Below are positions 1 to 8,343 of a DNA stretch of 64,000 bases, in pieces. The translations under genes and the position numbers were made by a program. The stretch is from assembly GCF_025998815.1 (NCBI RefSeq), contig NZ_AP026678.1:744001-808000 (forward strand), read 5' to 3'. The DNA comes from Ignavibacterium sp. Its GTDB lineage: Bacteria > Bacteroidota > Ignavibacteria > Ignavibacteriales > Ignavibacteriaceae. The notes beneath the pieces were generated by a model. It worked only from the letters and a program-made list of their open reading frames with translations. It ran no database searches and was not told the DNA's origin. The first letter of the stretch is position 1, and every line of letters starts with the position of its first letter.

Positions 1-1
1 T

Positions 2-883
2 GATTATGATTTAAATATTGGTCAATTAAACTTTTTCGGCGAATTTGTTTATAACGAAAAATCTATAGCATCAATAAATGGTTTAATATTATCACCACTT
101 AAAAATTTTACTCTGTCTGCAAGTATCAGAAGCTATCCTGCCAACTACATTAACTTACACGGATTTGCTTTTGGTGAGCAATCAGGAAAAACCAGTAATG
201 AATTTGGAATTTATTATGGATTAAAATGGAAAAGCGATTTTGGTTTGTTAAATCTTTACTACGATCAGTTCAGGTTTCCGTACAAGACATTTGAAAATCC
301 TGTTCCATCTTCAGGAGATGAAATTTATCTAAGTTATTTAATTAAATTTATCGGAAAGACAAATCTTTTTTTACGATTCAAAACTGAACGGAAAGATGTT
401 ACAGAAAATTCAGATGAATTAAAATCTGTGTTTATGCGAATTAGAAATTCTTACAGAGTTGAACTTGGTTATGTAATTACAAATAAATTACAGATGAAAT
501 CCAGAGTTGAATACAATACATATAGAATTGATAAATCTGATTTGAATGAAAAGGGACTTCTGATTTTTCAGGATTTCCGGTATGAACTTCAAAAATATTT
601 ATTCATCTATGGAAGAATTATTTTTTTCGATACTGATTCATTTAATTCTGCTGTATATGAATTTGAAAACGATTTAACAGGCGTTTTGACAAACCTTCCT
701 ATGTATGATGATGGAATGAGATGGTATTTGCTGATAAGGTATAAACCAATTGATATTATAACTCTTTCGATGAAATACTCGGAGACTTACAAACCAAATA
801 CTAAAACATTGAGTTCAGGAAATAATTTAATAAACAACAATATAGATAACAGAATCAGTTTTCAGATAGATGTGAATTACTGA
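2..883 (+). CDS. Outer-membrane beta-barrel protein, C-terminal part (5' end outside window)
   Basis: The reading frame is open from base 2 to the TGA at 881-883, giving 293 visible residues with no start in the window, so the gene is truncated by the window edge. An internal TTG at 245 is not needed as a start. The sequence shows alternating hydrophobic/polar strands rich in aromatic residues and ends in a typical barrel strand (FQIDVNY). Phrases such as FAFGEQSG and YYDQFRFPYKTF resemble the C-terminal barrel of large Bacteroidota/Chlorobi proteins that carry helix-hairpin-helix repeats at the N-terminus. That assignment is from memory of the family and the diagnostic N-terminus is not visible. 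It converges with the ABC operon (3 bp gap). Role unknown beyond a probable outer-membrane location. Confidence 0.7.
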   Translation, partial: DYDLNIGQLNFFGEFVYNEKSIASINGLILSPLKNFTLSASIRSYPANYINLHGFAFGEQSGKTSNEFGIYYGLKWKSDFGLLNLYYDQFRFPYKTFENPVPSSGDEIYLSYLIKFIGKTNLFLRFKTERKDVTENSDELKSVFMRIRNSYRVELGYVITNKLQMKSRVEYNTYRIDKSDLNEKGLLIFQDFRYELQKYLFIYGRIIFFDTDSFNSAVYEFENDLTGVLTNLPMYDDGMRWYLLIRYKPIDIITLSMKYSETYKPNTKTLSSGNNLINNNIDNRISFQIDVNY

Positions 884-886
884 ATA

Positions 887-2110
887 TTATTCATACCTCA
901 AAGCTTCAATCGGATCGAGATTGGCTGCCTTGTAAGCCGGATAAGTTCCGAAAATTACTCCAATCAAAACACAAAGTGTTATTCCAATTATTACCCAATC
1001 AACCGGAATAGCTGTCTGTGCATTCAAAAAACTTCCGGCAAAATTTCCAATTCCAACTCCGAGTAAAATTCCAATAATGCCACCTAGAAAACATAACACA
1101 ACTGCTTCTATTAAAAACTGAGTAAGTATCCAGGTCTTTCTTGCGCCTAATGCTTTGCGAATTCCTATTTCTCTTGTACGCTCAGTAACTGAAACAAGCA
1201 TAATATTCATAATTCCAACTCCAGCAGCAATCAAAGCAATAATAGAAACTGCAAGTGCACCAATCTTGATTGGTCCGGTAATATCATTAACCTGACTAAT
1301 CATAGATTCATTACTGTAGATATAAAAATTATCAGGTTCGCCCGGTGATAATTTTCTTATTTTCCTCATATAACCTGTAGCGGCCTCAATTACATCGTTA
1401 TAATCTTCTTTACCATAAGCCATTACTGTAATGTTAACACTTCTACCATATTTTCCATACATGGACTGCCAGGTTGTAATCGGCAGAACAATATAATTAT
1501 CTCTGCTTTGTCCGAATAATGCTGGTTGTGCTTCGATAACACCGATAACCTGTAAAGGTCTTCCATCAACTCTGATAGTTTGACCAATTGGATTGATATT
1601 GGGGAAAAGTTTATCAACAATATCTTTTCCTATCAGACAAACATTTGAAGAATACTGAACATCTGTCTCTCTTATTTCTCTGCCATATTCAATATTCCAG
1701 TTGTTTGTTTTCATTGCGTCAACAGTTATGCCTGCAACCTGAATATTCGGATTGGTTTCTTTGTTTCCATATTTAACTACAACTCCGAATTGCCATTGCT
1801 CAGCTCCGACATATTTAGCATTGGTTAACAGCTCTTTCAATCTGTAAGCTTCTTCGATTTTAATATCCGGTCTGTTTTCTCTGAACCTTGGTCCACCACC
1901 AAAAGTCGGGTCATTTTTCTGAATCTGAAAAGTGTATTTACTTAATTGTGATAATCCTTCTTCAATACTTCTCTGAAGCATTGTAATAATTGTCATAATC
2001 ACAATTATTGAAAAAATTCCTACAACAACTCCGAGAATTGTGAGTCCGGTTCTTAACTTGTTGTTTTTAAGTGATTGAACAGCTATCGAAAAAGTTTGAC
2101 TGATATTCAT
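887..2110 (-). CDS. ABC transporter permease, MacB/FtsX type (second permease)
   Basis: Membrane subunit of a tripartite efflux or export pump. The 407 residues show the MacB architecture: TM1 at about 22-45, a periplasmic MacB_PCD domain (about 50-270), then an FtsX domain with three TM helices (about 283-310, 335-362, 370-395). The conserved cytoplasmic loop TERTREIGIRKALGA and the C-terminal ending ANLDPIEALRYE are hallmark FtsX/MacB motifs. No nucleotide-binding domain is fused; the ATPase is the separate gene at 3370-4092. It is the last gene of a five-gene minus-strand operon and lies 27 bp after a paralogous permease, so the pump probably uses a heterodimer of the two permeases. Substrate cannot be inferred. 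Confidence 0.9.
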   Translation of the reverse strand: MNISQTFSIAVQSLKNNKLRTGLTILGVVVGIFSIIVIMTIITMLQRSIEEGLSQLSKYTFQIQKNDPTFGGGPRFRENRPDIKIEEAYRLKELLTNAKYVGAEQWQFGVVVKYGNKETNPNIQVAGITVDAMKTNNWNIEYGREIRETDVQYSSNVCLIGKDIVDKLFPNINPIGQTIRVDGRPLQVIGVIEAQPALFGQSRDNYIVLPITTWQSMYGKYGRSVNITVMAYGKEDYNDVIEAATGYMRKIRKLSPGEPDNFYIYSNESMISQVNDITGPIKIGALAVSIIALIAAGVGIMNIMLVSVTERTREIGIRKALGARKTWILTQFLIEAVVLCFLGGIIGILLGVGIGNFAGSFLNAQTAIPVDWVIIGITLCVLIGVIFGTYPAYKAANLDPIEALRYE

Positions 2111-2137
2111 ATTGCTTCAAAAGTAAAATTTAAATAA

Positions 2138-3373
2138 TTATTCATAACGCAAAGCTTCAACCGGATCCATTTTAGCTGCTGTATATGCAGGTGCTATTCC
2201 TGATACTATTCCTGTAATGAGTGAAATTCCGATTCCTAAAATGACCGAACCAATCTGAATTGAAGTTGGAATAAACTGATTGATTAACATACTTAGAATA
2301 ACAGCAGCTATTAAACCTGCAAGTCCACCAACTAAACAAATCACTGATGATTCAAGTAAGAATTGTGCAAGAATTGTTCTTCTTTTTGCACCGATTGCTT
2401 TACGTAAACCAATTTCTTTTGTTCTTTCTTTAACTGAAACGAACATAATGTTCATTATTCCGATTGCACCAACAAACAGAGACAATCCCGTAATAAATAA
2501 TCCGGCAATCTGAATAACTCCAACTACTGAATTATAATTTTCCTGTAAACCCTCTTGTTGATTTATTGAGAAATCATTTTCCTGATCATAAGAAAGTCCG
2601 CGAACCTTCCTCATAATTCCTTCTGCTTCTGCTTTTGTTTCTTCAACCATAGCAGGACCTGCAGCTCTCACATTGATTGTGATTGATCTCCATCTGTTAC
2701 TAGCAAAATTTTTGAATATTGTACCAATCGGAACATAAATCTGATTATCAGGATTCCAGGGTCCAAGAATAAAACTTCCCTGCTCAGCCAATACACCGAC
2801 AACACGAAAATTCTCGCCACCTATCTTAATAGTTTTATCAAGGGGTGATAAATTCGGGAAAAGTTTTTTAGCAATTTCGCTTCCAATTACAGCAACCTGT
2901 CTTGAGCCATTACTTTCAATCTCAGAATAAAATCTTCCTTCAGAAAAAGTGAAGTTAGTTGTTTTCACATAATCCGCATTTGAGCCATTGATAAAAACAT
3001 TTTCAACTCTTCTTTCCTGGTATTTTACAGTTTGAACTGTGTTGATAACTGGCGCTACTGCAACAGGAAGCTTTGCAAGGTTTTTGAACTTTTCAAATTC
3101 TTCCATAGTGATGTTTTTTCTATTACGCATCTTCCACCACTCAACATTTGAAAACCATGCCCATTTATCAATATATAAAACATCCGAACCAAGTGAACTT
3201 ATTCCTTGCTGAAAAGAGTTGTCAATTCCTTTGATTGCTGTTGACATTGTAACAACAACTGTAACTCCGATAAATATTCCAAGCATTGTTAGCATTGCAC
3301 GAATCTTATTCGAAGCGATTGCTCTTAATGCAATCATCATTCCTTCTTTAAATTCAAAAAGAATAACTCTCAT
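2138..3373 (-). CDS. ABC transporter permease, MacB/FtsX type (first permease)
   Basis: A 411-residue MacB-type permease with TM1 near 25-48, a large periplasmic MacB_PCD domain and a C-terminal FtsX domain with three TM helices from about residue 285. The loop [18 protein letters not shown] and the ending [12 protein letters not shown] match the family. It overlaps the upstream ATPase gene by 4 bp (ATGA), which suggests translational coupling. It is clearly paralogous to the next gene (887-2110), with the same motifs and a similar length but only moderate identity, so the duplication is not recent. The inner-membrane location and a role in coupling ATP hydrolysis to TolC-dependent export are inferred from family and context. 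Confidence 0.9.
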   Translation of the reverse strand: MRVILFEFKEGMMIALRAIASNKIRAMLTMLGIFIGVTVVVTMSTAIKGIDNSFQQGISSLGSDVLYIDKWAWFSNVEWWKMRNRKNITMEEFEKFKNLAKLPVAVAPVINTVQTVKYQERRVENVFINGSNADYVKTTNFTFSEGRFYSEIESNGSRQVAVIGSEIAKKLFPNLSPLDKTIKIGGENFRVVGVLAEQGSFILGPWNPDNQIYVPIGTIFKNFASNRWRSITINVRAAGPAMVEETKAEAEGIMRKVRGLSYDQENDFSINQQEGLQENYNSVVGVIQIAGLFITGLSLFVGAIGIMNIMFVSVKERTKEIGLRKAIGAKRRTILAQFLLESSVICLVGGLAGLIAAVILSMLINQFIPTSIQIGSVILGIGISLITGIVSGIAPAYTAAKMDPVEALRYE

Positions 3374-4092
3374 TGTGCCACTGTAGATTTAATTTTTGGA
3401 ATATATCTTCTTTCAACTCTTTCATCTTTTTCAATTAAACCATCTTTCAGTCTGACAATTCTGGCTGCATGCTCGGCAATGTATTCTTCGTGAGTAACAA
3501 GAATAATTGTATTGCCTTTTTCATGAATTTCATGAAATAAAGCCATAATCTCTTCACCTGTTTTTGAATCCAGATTTCCTGTTGGTTCATCCGCAAGTAT
3601 AATTGACGGGTTCGTAACAAGTGCTCTTGCAATTGCAACACGCTGTCTCTGCCCGCCAGAAAGCTCATTTGGTTTATGATGAAGTCGATCTTTCAAACCA
3701 ACATCAATCAGTGCCTGAATTGCTCTTTCTCTTCTTTCTGCAGTTGGTACACCAGCATATATTAAAGGTAATTCAACATTGTGAACAGCATCTGATCTTG
3801 CAAGAAGATTGAATGTCTGAAACACAAAACCAATTTCTCTGTTTCTGATTATTGCTAACTCGTTGTCTGACATCTCACTTACACTAACGCCTTTGAATTC
3901 ATATTTCCCTGAAGTTGGTGTGTCAAGACATCCAAGCATATTCATCAAAGTTGATTTTCCTGAACCAGACGGACCCATAATTGCAACATATTCATTTTTA
4001 TCAATTCTTAAAGATACATCACGAAGTGCGTGTACTTCTTCAAGACCGACTTTATAAATTTTTGCAATATGTTCTATGTTGATTATGTTCAT
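3370..4092 (-). CDS. ABC transporter ATP-binding protein (MacB/LolD type)
   Basis: Stand-alone ATPase of 240 residues. Visible motifs are Walker [10 protein letters not shown] (40-48), Q-loop Gln92, signature LSGGQ (144-148), Walker B ILADEP with catalytic Glu169, D-loop NLDS and H-loop His201. Length and motif spacing match the LolD/MacB-NBD subfamily that partners with FtsX-type permeases. It lies 12 bp downstream of the HlyD adaptor gene and overlaps the first permease by 4 bp. It would energise the two permeases that follow. The specific substrate is unknown. Confidence 0.93.
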   Translation of the reverse strand: MNIINIEHIAKIYKVGLEEVHALRDVSLRIDKNEYVAIMGPSGSGKSTLMNMLGCLDTPTSGKYEFKGVSVSEMSDNELAIIRNREIGFVFQTFNLLARSDAVHNVELPLIYAGVPTAERRERAIQALIDVGLKDRLHHKPNELSGGQRQRVAIARALVTNPSIILADEPTGNLDSKTGEEIMALFHEIHEKGNTIILVTHEEYIAEHAARIVRLKDGLIEKDERVERRYIPKIKSTVAQ

Positions 4093-4104
4093 TTTAAACT
4101 CAAA

Positions 4105-5382
4105 CTATTTTTTGGTAACTGCAGTTTTTCTTTTCTCTTCAACGCGAACTTTAGAACCATCCTGAAGTTCTCTTGATATTGCACGATAACTTCCTGATAC
4201 AACATCTTCGCCGCCTTTAAGTCCTGATTTAATTTCAATATAGTCAGCATCACTTATTCCGGTTGTAACTTCAACTGCTTTGGCTTTTCCATCTGCAACA
4301 ATGAAAACAATCTCTTTTGGTTTATCGTTTTTACCATTGCTCTTTCTCTCAACAACTTCTTCGCCTTCTTCCATTGCTTTCTCCGGAGTTTTTGATCTTA
4401 TAGTAACACTTTGAATCGGAACAGCCAAAACATCTGAAACTGTTTCCGTTTGAATATCTGCTGTACAGGACATTCCTGGTCTTAATTTGTCATCAGGATT
4501 CAGTAATTTAATTCTTACTTCAAAGTTAACAACCTGCTCCTGTGTTCCTAATCCTTTTGTCTTTGCACTATTGCCAATCTGTGTAACAACTCCTTTAAAT
4601 TCTTTATCCTTAAAAGCATCAACTTTAACAATTGCAGTATCACCTTTTGAAATTAAGATAACATCATTTTCATCGACTTCAACTACTGCTTCAATGTTCT
4701 TTAAATCTGACACAGTCATTATCTCTGTACCCTGCGTAAATCCGCTTCCGAGAACTCTCTCACCCAATTCAACATTTAGTGATGTAATAATTCCATCCAT
4801 CGGAGAATAAATTGTAGTTTTATAAAGTGATTCGAGAACTTCTTTTAATCTTGCTTCACTTTGAAGAACATTAGCTACAGCAGCATCATATGAAGCTTTT
4901 GCTGTTAGGTAGTTTGCTTCAGCTGTTTCTTTCTCAGAATCACTTGCTAAATTTTTAGCATGAAGTTCTTTAATTCTGTTATAATCAGAGGTAATTTTCT
5001 GAAGTTCAGCTTCTCTTATTTTCAACGACGCTTTTGCAGATTGTAAACCTGCTTCAAGCTGCTCTTTCTGCGCTTTGTACTGATCTCCTTTGATACGAAT
5101 TAACAATTGACCTTTTCTAACCTGATCACCTTCTTTAACCGGTAACTCAATAATTTCACCGGTGACTTCGGGAGTAATTACTACTTTAAATTCTGGTTCA
5201 ATTGTACCAGTTGCAGCGACAGTTTGAGTGATTGTTCGTTTCTCAACTTTTTCTGTTGTAACCAAAACTATATCTTCTTTACTTCCGGCAGTTAAAACCA
5301 CAACGACCAGGATTACGAGCAATAATCCTAATCCACCGAAAATAAAAAGTTTCTTTTTCGATTTAGATTTTCCGTTAGCCAT
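4105..5382 (-). CDS. Periplasmic adaptor subunit (HlyD/MacA family)
   Basis: Membrane-fusion protein bridging the ABC pump and TolC. It has a short Lys-rich cytoplasmic N-terminus and a single TM anchor at about 12-32. A lipoyl/barrel-sandwich half follows (VVITPEVTGEIIELPVKEGD), then a long alpha-helical hairpin with coiled-coil character (about 95-190), the second lipoyl half (TIYSPMDGIITSLNVELGE) and a beta-barrel/membrane-proximal domain. The 425 residues are typical for MacA/HlyD proteins. A charged insert rich in Glu/Lys (about 335-355) precedes the last strands. It sits between the TolC gene (25 bp) and the ATPase (12 bp). Confidence 0.92.
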   Translation of the reverse strand: MANGKSKSKKKLFIFGGLGLLLVILVVVVLTAGSKEDIVLVTTEKVEKRTITQTVAATGTIEPEFKVVITPEVTGEIIELPVKEGDQVRKGQLLIRIKGDQYKAQKEQLEAGLQSAKASLKIREAELQKITSDYNRIKELHAKNLASDSEKETAEANYLTAKASYDAAVANVLQSEARLKEVLESLYKTTIYSPMDGIITSLNVELGERVLGSGFTQGTEIMTVSDLKNIEAVVEVDENDVILISKGDTAIVKVDAFKDKEFKGVVTQIGNSAKTKGLGTQEQVVNFEVRIKLLNPDDKLRPGMSCTADIQTETVSDVLAVPIQSVTIRSKTPEKAMEEGEEVVERKSNGKNDKPKEIVFIVADGKAKAVEVTTGISDADYIEIKSGLKGGEDVVSGSYRAISRELQDGSKVRVEEKRKTAVTKK

Positions 5383-5407
5383 TTAAATATTCTCCTATGA
5401 TTAAAAT

Positions 5408-6757
5408 TTATTCGTACTTAGTTATATCAAGAATTCCCAGATAATATTTTATCTGATCACTGATTATGATGTATGAATATTGCGCATTAACATAATCAGT
5501 CTTAGCAGTAATGAATGATGAATTTGCAATCAGTAAATCAAGCAATTTACCTGAGCCGAGATTATATCTTTCCTGTTCAATCTTTAATCTTTCCTCAGCT
5601 GCTTTAACATTCTTTTCACTTACAGATAAAGATTTTTTTGCTGCAATCAGAGAAAGATATGATTCATTAATTTCCTGTTTAATTTTTCTTTCAAGTTCTC
5701 TTACTTCTAGTTCCTTATTCATTGATTGAACCTCAGCTATCTGAACACGATTGCTAACTGAGAATCCTGAAAAGATTGGAATGTTTAAATTCAATCCCAC
5801 TGAGTATGTTTTTGATTTGAACAGTTCATCAAATTTGTTTGAGTAAGAAGAAAATCCAAGTGAGCCGGTCAATCTTGGAAAATGCCCCGAACGTGCTATC
5901 GTAACCTGATTCAATGAACCTTCCAATTCATACAATTTACTTTTATAATCAAGTCGATTATTGTATGCATCGCTTATTCTTTCCTGAATATTTTTATAAT
6001 CTTCTTCAAGGTCTGTTGTTAGTATGCTTTCTTCGCGTAAAGTAAAATCAGTTTCGAACGTATAATCACCAGTAACATCAAGACCTAAGAATATTAAAAG
6101 ATTATTTTTTGCTTTCTGAACTTCAAGATTCTGATTTATCACCTGTAATTCAGCATTACCAAGTTCAACCTGTTGTTGGTATAAATCAGCTAAAGTAGCA
6201 GCTCCAAGTCTGTTTTTCTCTTCAATCGTTTTGAAATTTATTTCCTGCTTTTTAACATTTTCTTCACGGACTTTTAATAATGCCATTTGAGTCATAAGAT
6301 TATAATATCTTGTAATTGTGTTTATAACAGTTTGCTGTTTTAGGAATTCAACATATAATCTTGTTGAATTCAGATTATTGTTTGCCGCTGATAAATTCGC
6401 AATGTTTGAAAGTCCATCGAACAAAGTAACATCAGAATTTACGGAAGCGATGTAACTTCTTGTTTCACTTGTGATTTTAGGTATGTTAAAAGGAATTCCA
6501 TTTATGTAACGAATCGAACCGGCTTGTTCATTTCTATCCCAACCCCAGGAAGCAAAGCCACTTAATGACGGCATAAAATTTCCGTAAGCTGCTGTTACAC
6601 CGGATTCCTGTGACAATATATTATTTTCAGCTTGATTGAGAATTGTATTTTTCTGTAGTGCTAACTGAATTGCGTCTTTCAAAGTAATTTTAGTTTGAGC
6701 AAATGAAAGCCCGCTTATAAGAATTATCAGAAATAAGTACTTGAAATTTGTAATCAT
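5408..6757 (-). CDS. TolC family outer membrane efflux protein
   Basis: Outer-membrane channel of the pump. A signal peptide covers roughly residues 1-20 and ends in SFAQ. The rest of the 449 residues shows the internal duplication of long alpha-helical hairpins separated by beta-strand segments that defines TolC proteins (KITLKDAIQLALQKN near the N-terminus, then NLNIPIFSGFSVSNRVQIAE in the second repeat). First gene of the minus-strand operon that continues with adaptor, ATPase and two permeases, so the complete tripartite system is encoded together. The 170 bp upstream (6758-6927) must hold the operon promoter, but no convincing -35/-10 pair was found. Confidence 0.92.
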   Translation of the reverse strand: MITNFKYLFLIILISGLSFAQTKITLKDAIQLALQKNTILNQAENNILSQESGVTAAYGNFMPSLSGFASWGWDRNEQAGSIRYINGIPFNIPKITSETRSYIASVNSDVTLFDGLSNIANLSAANNNLNSTRLYVEFLKQQTVINTITRYYNLMTQMALLKVREENVKKQEINFKTIEEKNRLGAATLADLYQQQVELGNAELQVINQNLEVQKAKNNLLIFLGLDVTGDYTFETDFTLREESILTTDLEEDYKNIQERISDAYNNRLDYKSKLYELEGSLNQVTIARSGHFPRLTGSLGFSSYSNKFDELFKSKTYSVGLNLNIPIFSGFSVSNRVQIAEVQSMNKELEVRELERKIKQEINESYLSLIAAKKSLSVSEKNVKAAEERLKIEQERYNLGSGKLLDLLIANSSFITAKTDYVNAQYSYIIISDQIKYYLGILDITKYE

Positions 6758-6927
6758 TGATACTCCAATGATAAGTTGATTTGTTAAGATTTTAATAATT
6801 ACTGTTCAAAAATAGTTTAATTCAGTTTCATTTAGTTTTTAACTTTATGAACGGCAAAATAATTACACTAATGGCATTATTAACCTTCATAACGAAATAA
6901 AAATGATAATGGTTCTATTAGGAGGAT

Positions 6928-8343
6928 TTATTTTGAATCTTCGCTCTTAAGGAATTTATCTTTTATCTTCAAAAGGTAAGACATTGCAGCTTCATAATTA
7001 TTTTCAATCACACCATCAAGTATAGCATCTTCAATTGCTTTTTTAATTTCTCCAACTTTTTTTGATGGCTTTAGATTGCAAATTCTCATTATCTCATCAC
7101 CACTAACCGGAGATTGAAATGCACGCAACTTATCTTTTTCCTGAACTTCCAATACTTTTTTCATTACTGCATCATAGTTAGCAAGATACATTTCGACCTT
7201 CTGCGGATTTTTACTCGTTATGTCTGCACGACACAATGTGATTAAATCTTGCAAGTCTTCACCTGCCTGCACAATTAGTCTTCTGATTGCTGAATCAGTA
7301 ACCTCCTCTTTTGCAAGAGCAATTGGTCTGAGATGAAGTCTGACAAGCTTTTCCACATACTCAAGTTTATTCATAGGTAACTTCATACGATGAAAAATAT
7401 TTTTCATCATTCTTGCACCAAGTTCTTCGTGTCCGTGAAATGTCCAACCAATTCCTTCAACAAATTTTTTTGTTTGGGGTTTTGCAATATCGTGAACCAA
7501 AGCAGCAAATCTTAGCCATACATTTTCTGTCGCTTTTGAAATGTTATCCACAACAATTAATGTATGAAGAAAAACATCTTTATGATGATAATCCTGTCTC
7601 TGATCTACTCCGGCAAGATTATGAATTTCAGGAAAGATTATTTCCAAAACTTCAGCATCATATAAAAGTTTTAATCCGATTGAAGGTTTTGGCGAAGAAA
7701 GAATTTTAAGAAATTCATCTGTAATTCGCTCCTGAGAAACAATTCGTAATCGTTCTTTCATCTGTCTTGCAGCATTCATAATTGAATCATCAACATTAAA
7801 TTCGAGCTGTGAAGCGAAACGAAATGCTCTCATAATTCTTAAAGGATCATCATCGAAGGTATGAAAAGGATCAAGCGGAGTTCGGATTAATTTACTTTGA
7901 AGGTCCTCATAACCATTGAACAAATCAATTAGCTCACCGAAATTATTTTTATTTAGTGAGATTGCCATCGCATTGATGGTAAAATCCCTGCGTTTGATGT
8001 CATCTTCAAATGTTCCATCTTCAACAATGGGTTTTCTGGAGTTTCGGTTATAAGATTCTTTTCTTGCACCAACAAATTCAACATCAAAATTTTCATATCT
8101 GAAATGAGCTGTGCCAAAATTTTTGAATTTGGATACTTTCTTAATCCCTAACTGCTTTGCTACATTTTCTGCAAACTCAAGACTATTTCCAATCACAAGA
8201 AAATCAAGATCACTTCTTTCCCTTTTCAGGATTAAATCTCTTACTACACCACCAACCATAAAAACTTCTGTTTTGCTCTCATCTGCAAATGATGAAATGA
8301 TTTTGATGATCGGAATTTTATTTATCTCTTCACTAAAGTTCAT
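6928..8343 (-). CDS. cca: CCA-adding enzyme / poly(A) polymerase family tRNA nucleotidyltransferase with HD domain
   Basis: Adds or repairs the 3' CCA of tRNA (class II nucleotidyltransferase). Visible are the nucleotidyltransferase motif GGVVRDLIL (31-39) followed by the metal-binding pair in SDLDFLV (Asp45, Asp47), RRDFTINAMA (118-127), DPLRIMRAFRFA (166-177) and an HD phosphohydrolase domain with the HD dyad at 284-285 (LVHDIAKPQTK). The 471-residue length fits bacterial Cca/PcnB proteins with a C-terminal HD domain. CCA-adding and A-adding specificity cannot be separated by eye. The tRNA-Leu in this window already encodes its CCA, so a repair role is likely at least there. It overlaps the upstream membrane-protease gene by 4 bp. 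Confidence 0.88.
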   Translation of the reverse strand: MNFSEEINKIPIIKIISSFADESKTEVFMVGGVVRDLILKRERSDLDFLVIGNSLEFAENVAKQLGIKKVSKFKNFGTAHFRYENFDVEFVGARKESYNRNSRKPIVEDGTFEDDIKRRDFTINAMAISLNKNNFGELIDLFNGYEDLQSKLIRTPLDPFHTFDDDPLRIMRAFRFASQLEFNVDDSIMNAARQMKERLRIVSQERITDEFLKILSSPKPSIGLKLLYDAEVLEIIFPEIHNLAGVDQRQDYHHKDVFLHTLIVVDNISKATENVWLRFAALVHDIAKPQTKKFVEGIGWTFHGHEELGARMMKNIFHRMKLPMNKLEYVEKLVRLHLRPIALAKEEVTDSAIRRLIVQAGEDLQDLITLCRADITSKNPQKVEMYLANYDAVMKKVLEVQEKDKLRAFQSPVSGDEIMRICNLKPSKKVGEIKKAIEDAILDGVIENNYEAAMSYLLKIKDKFLKSEDSK

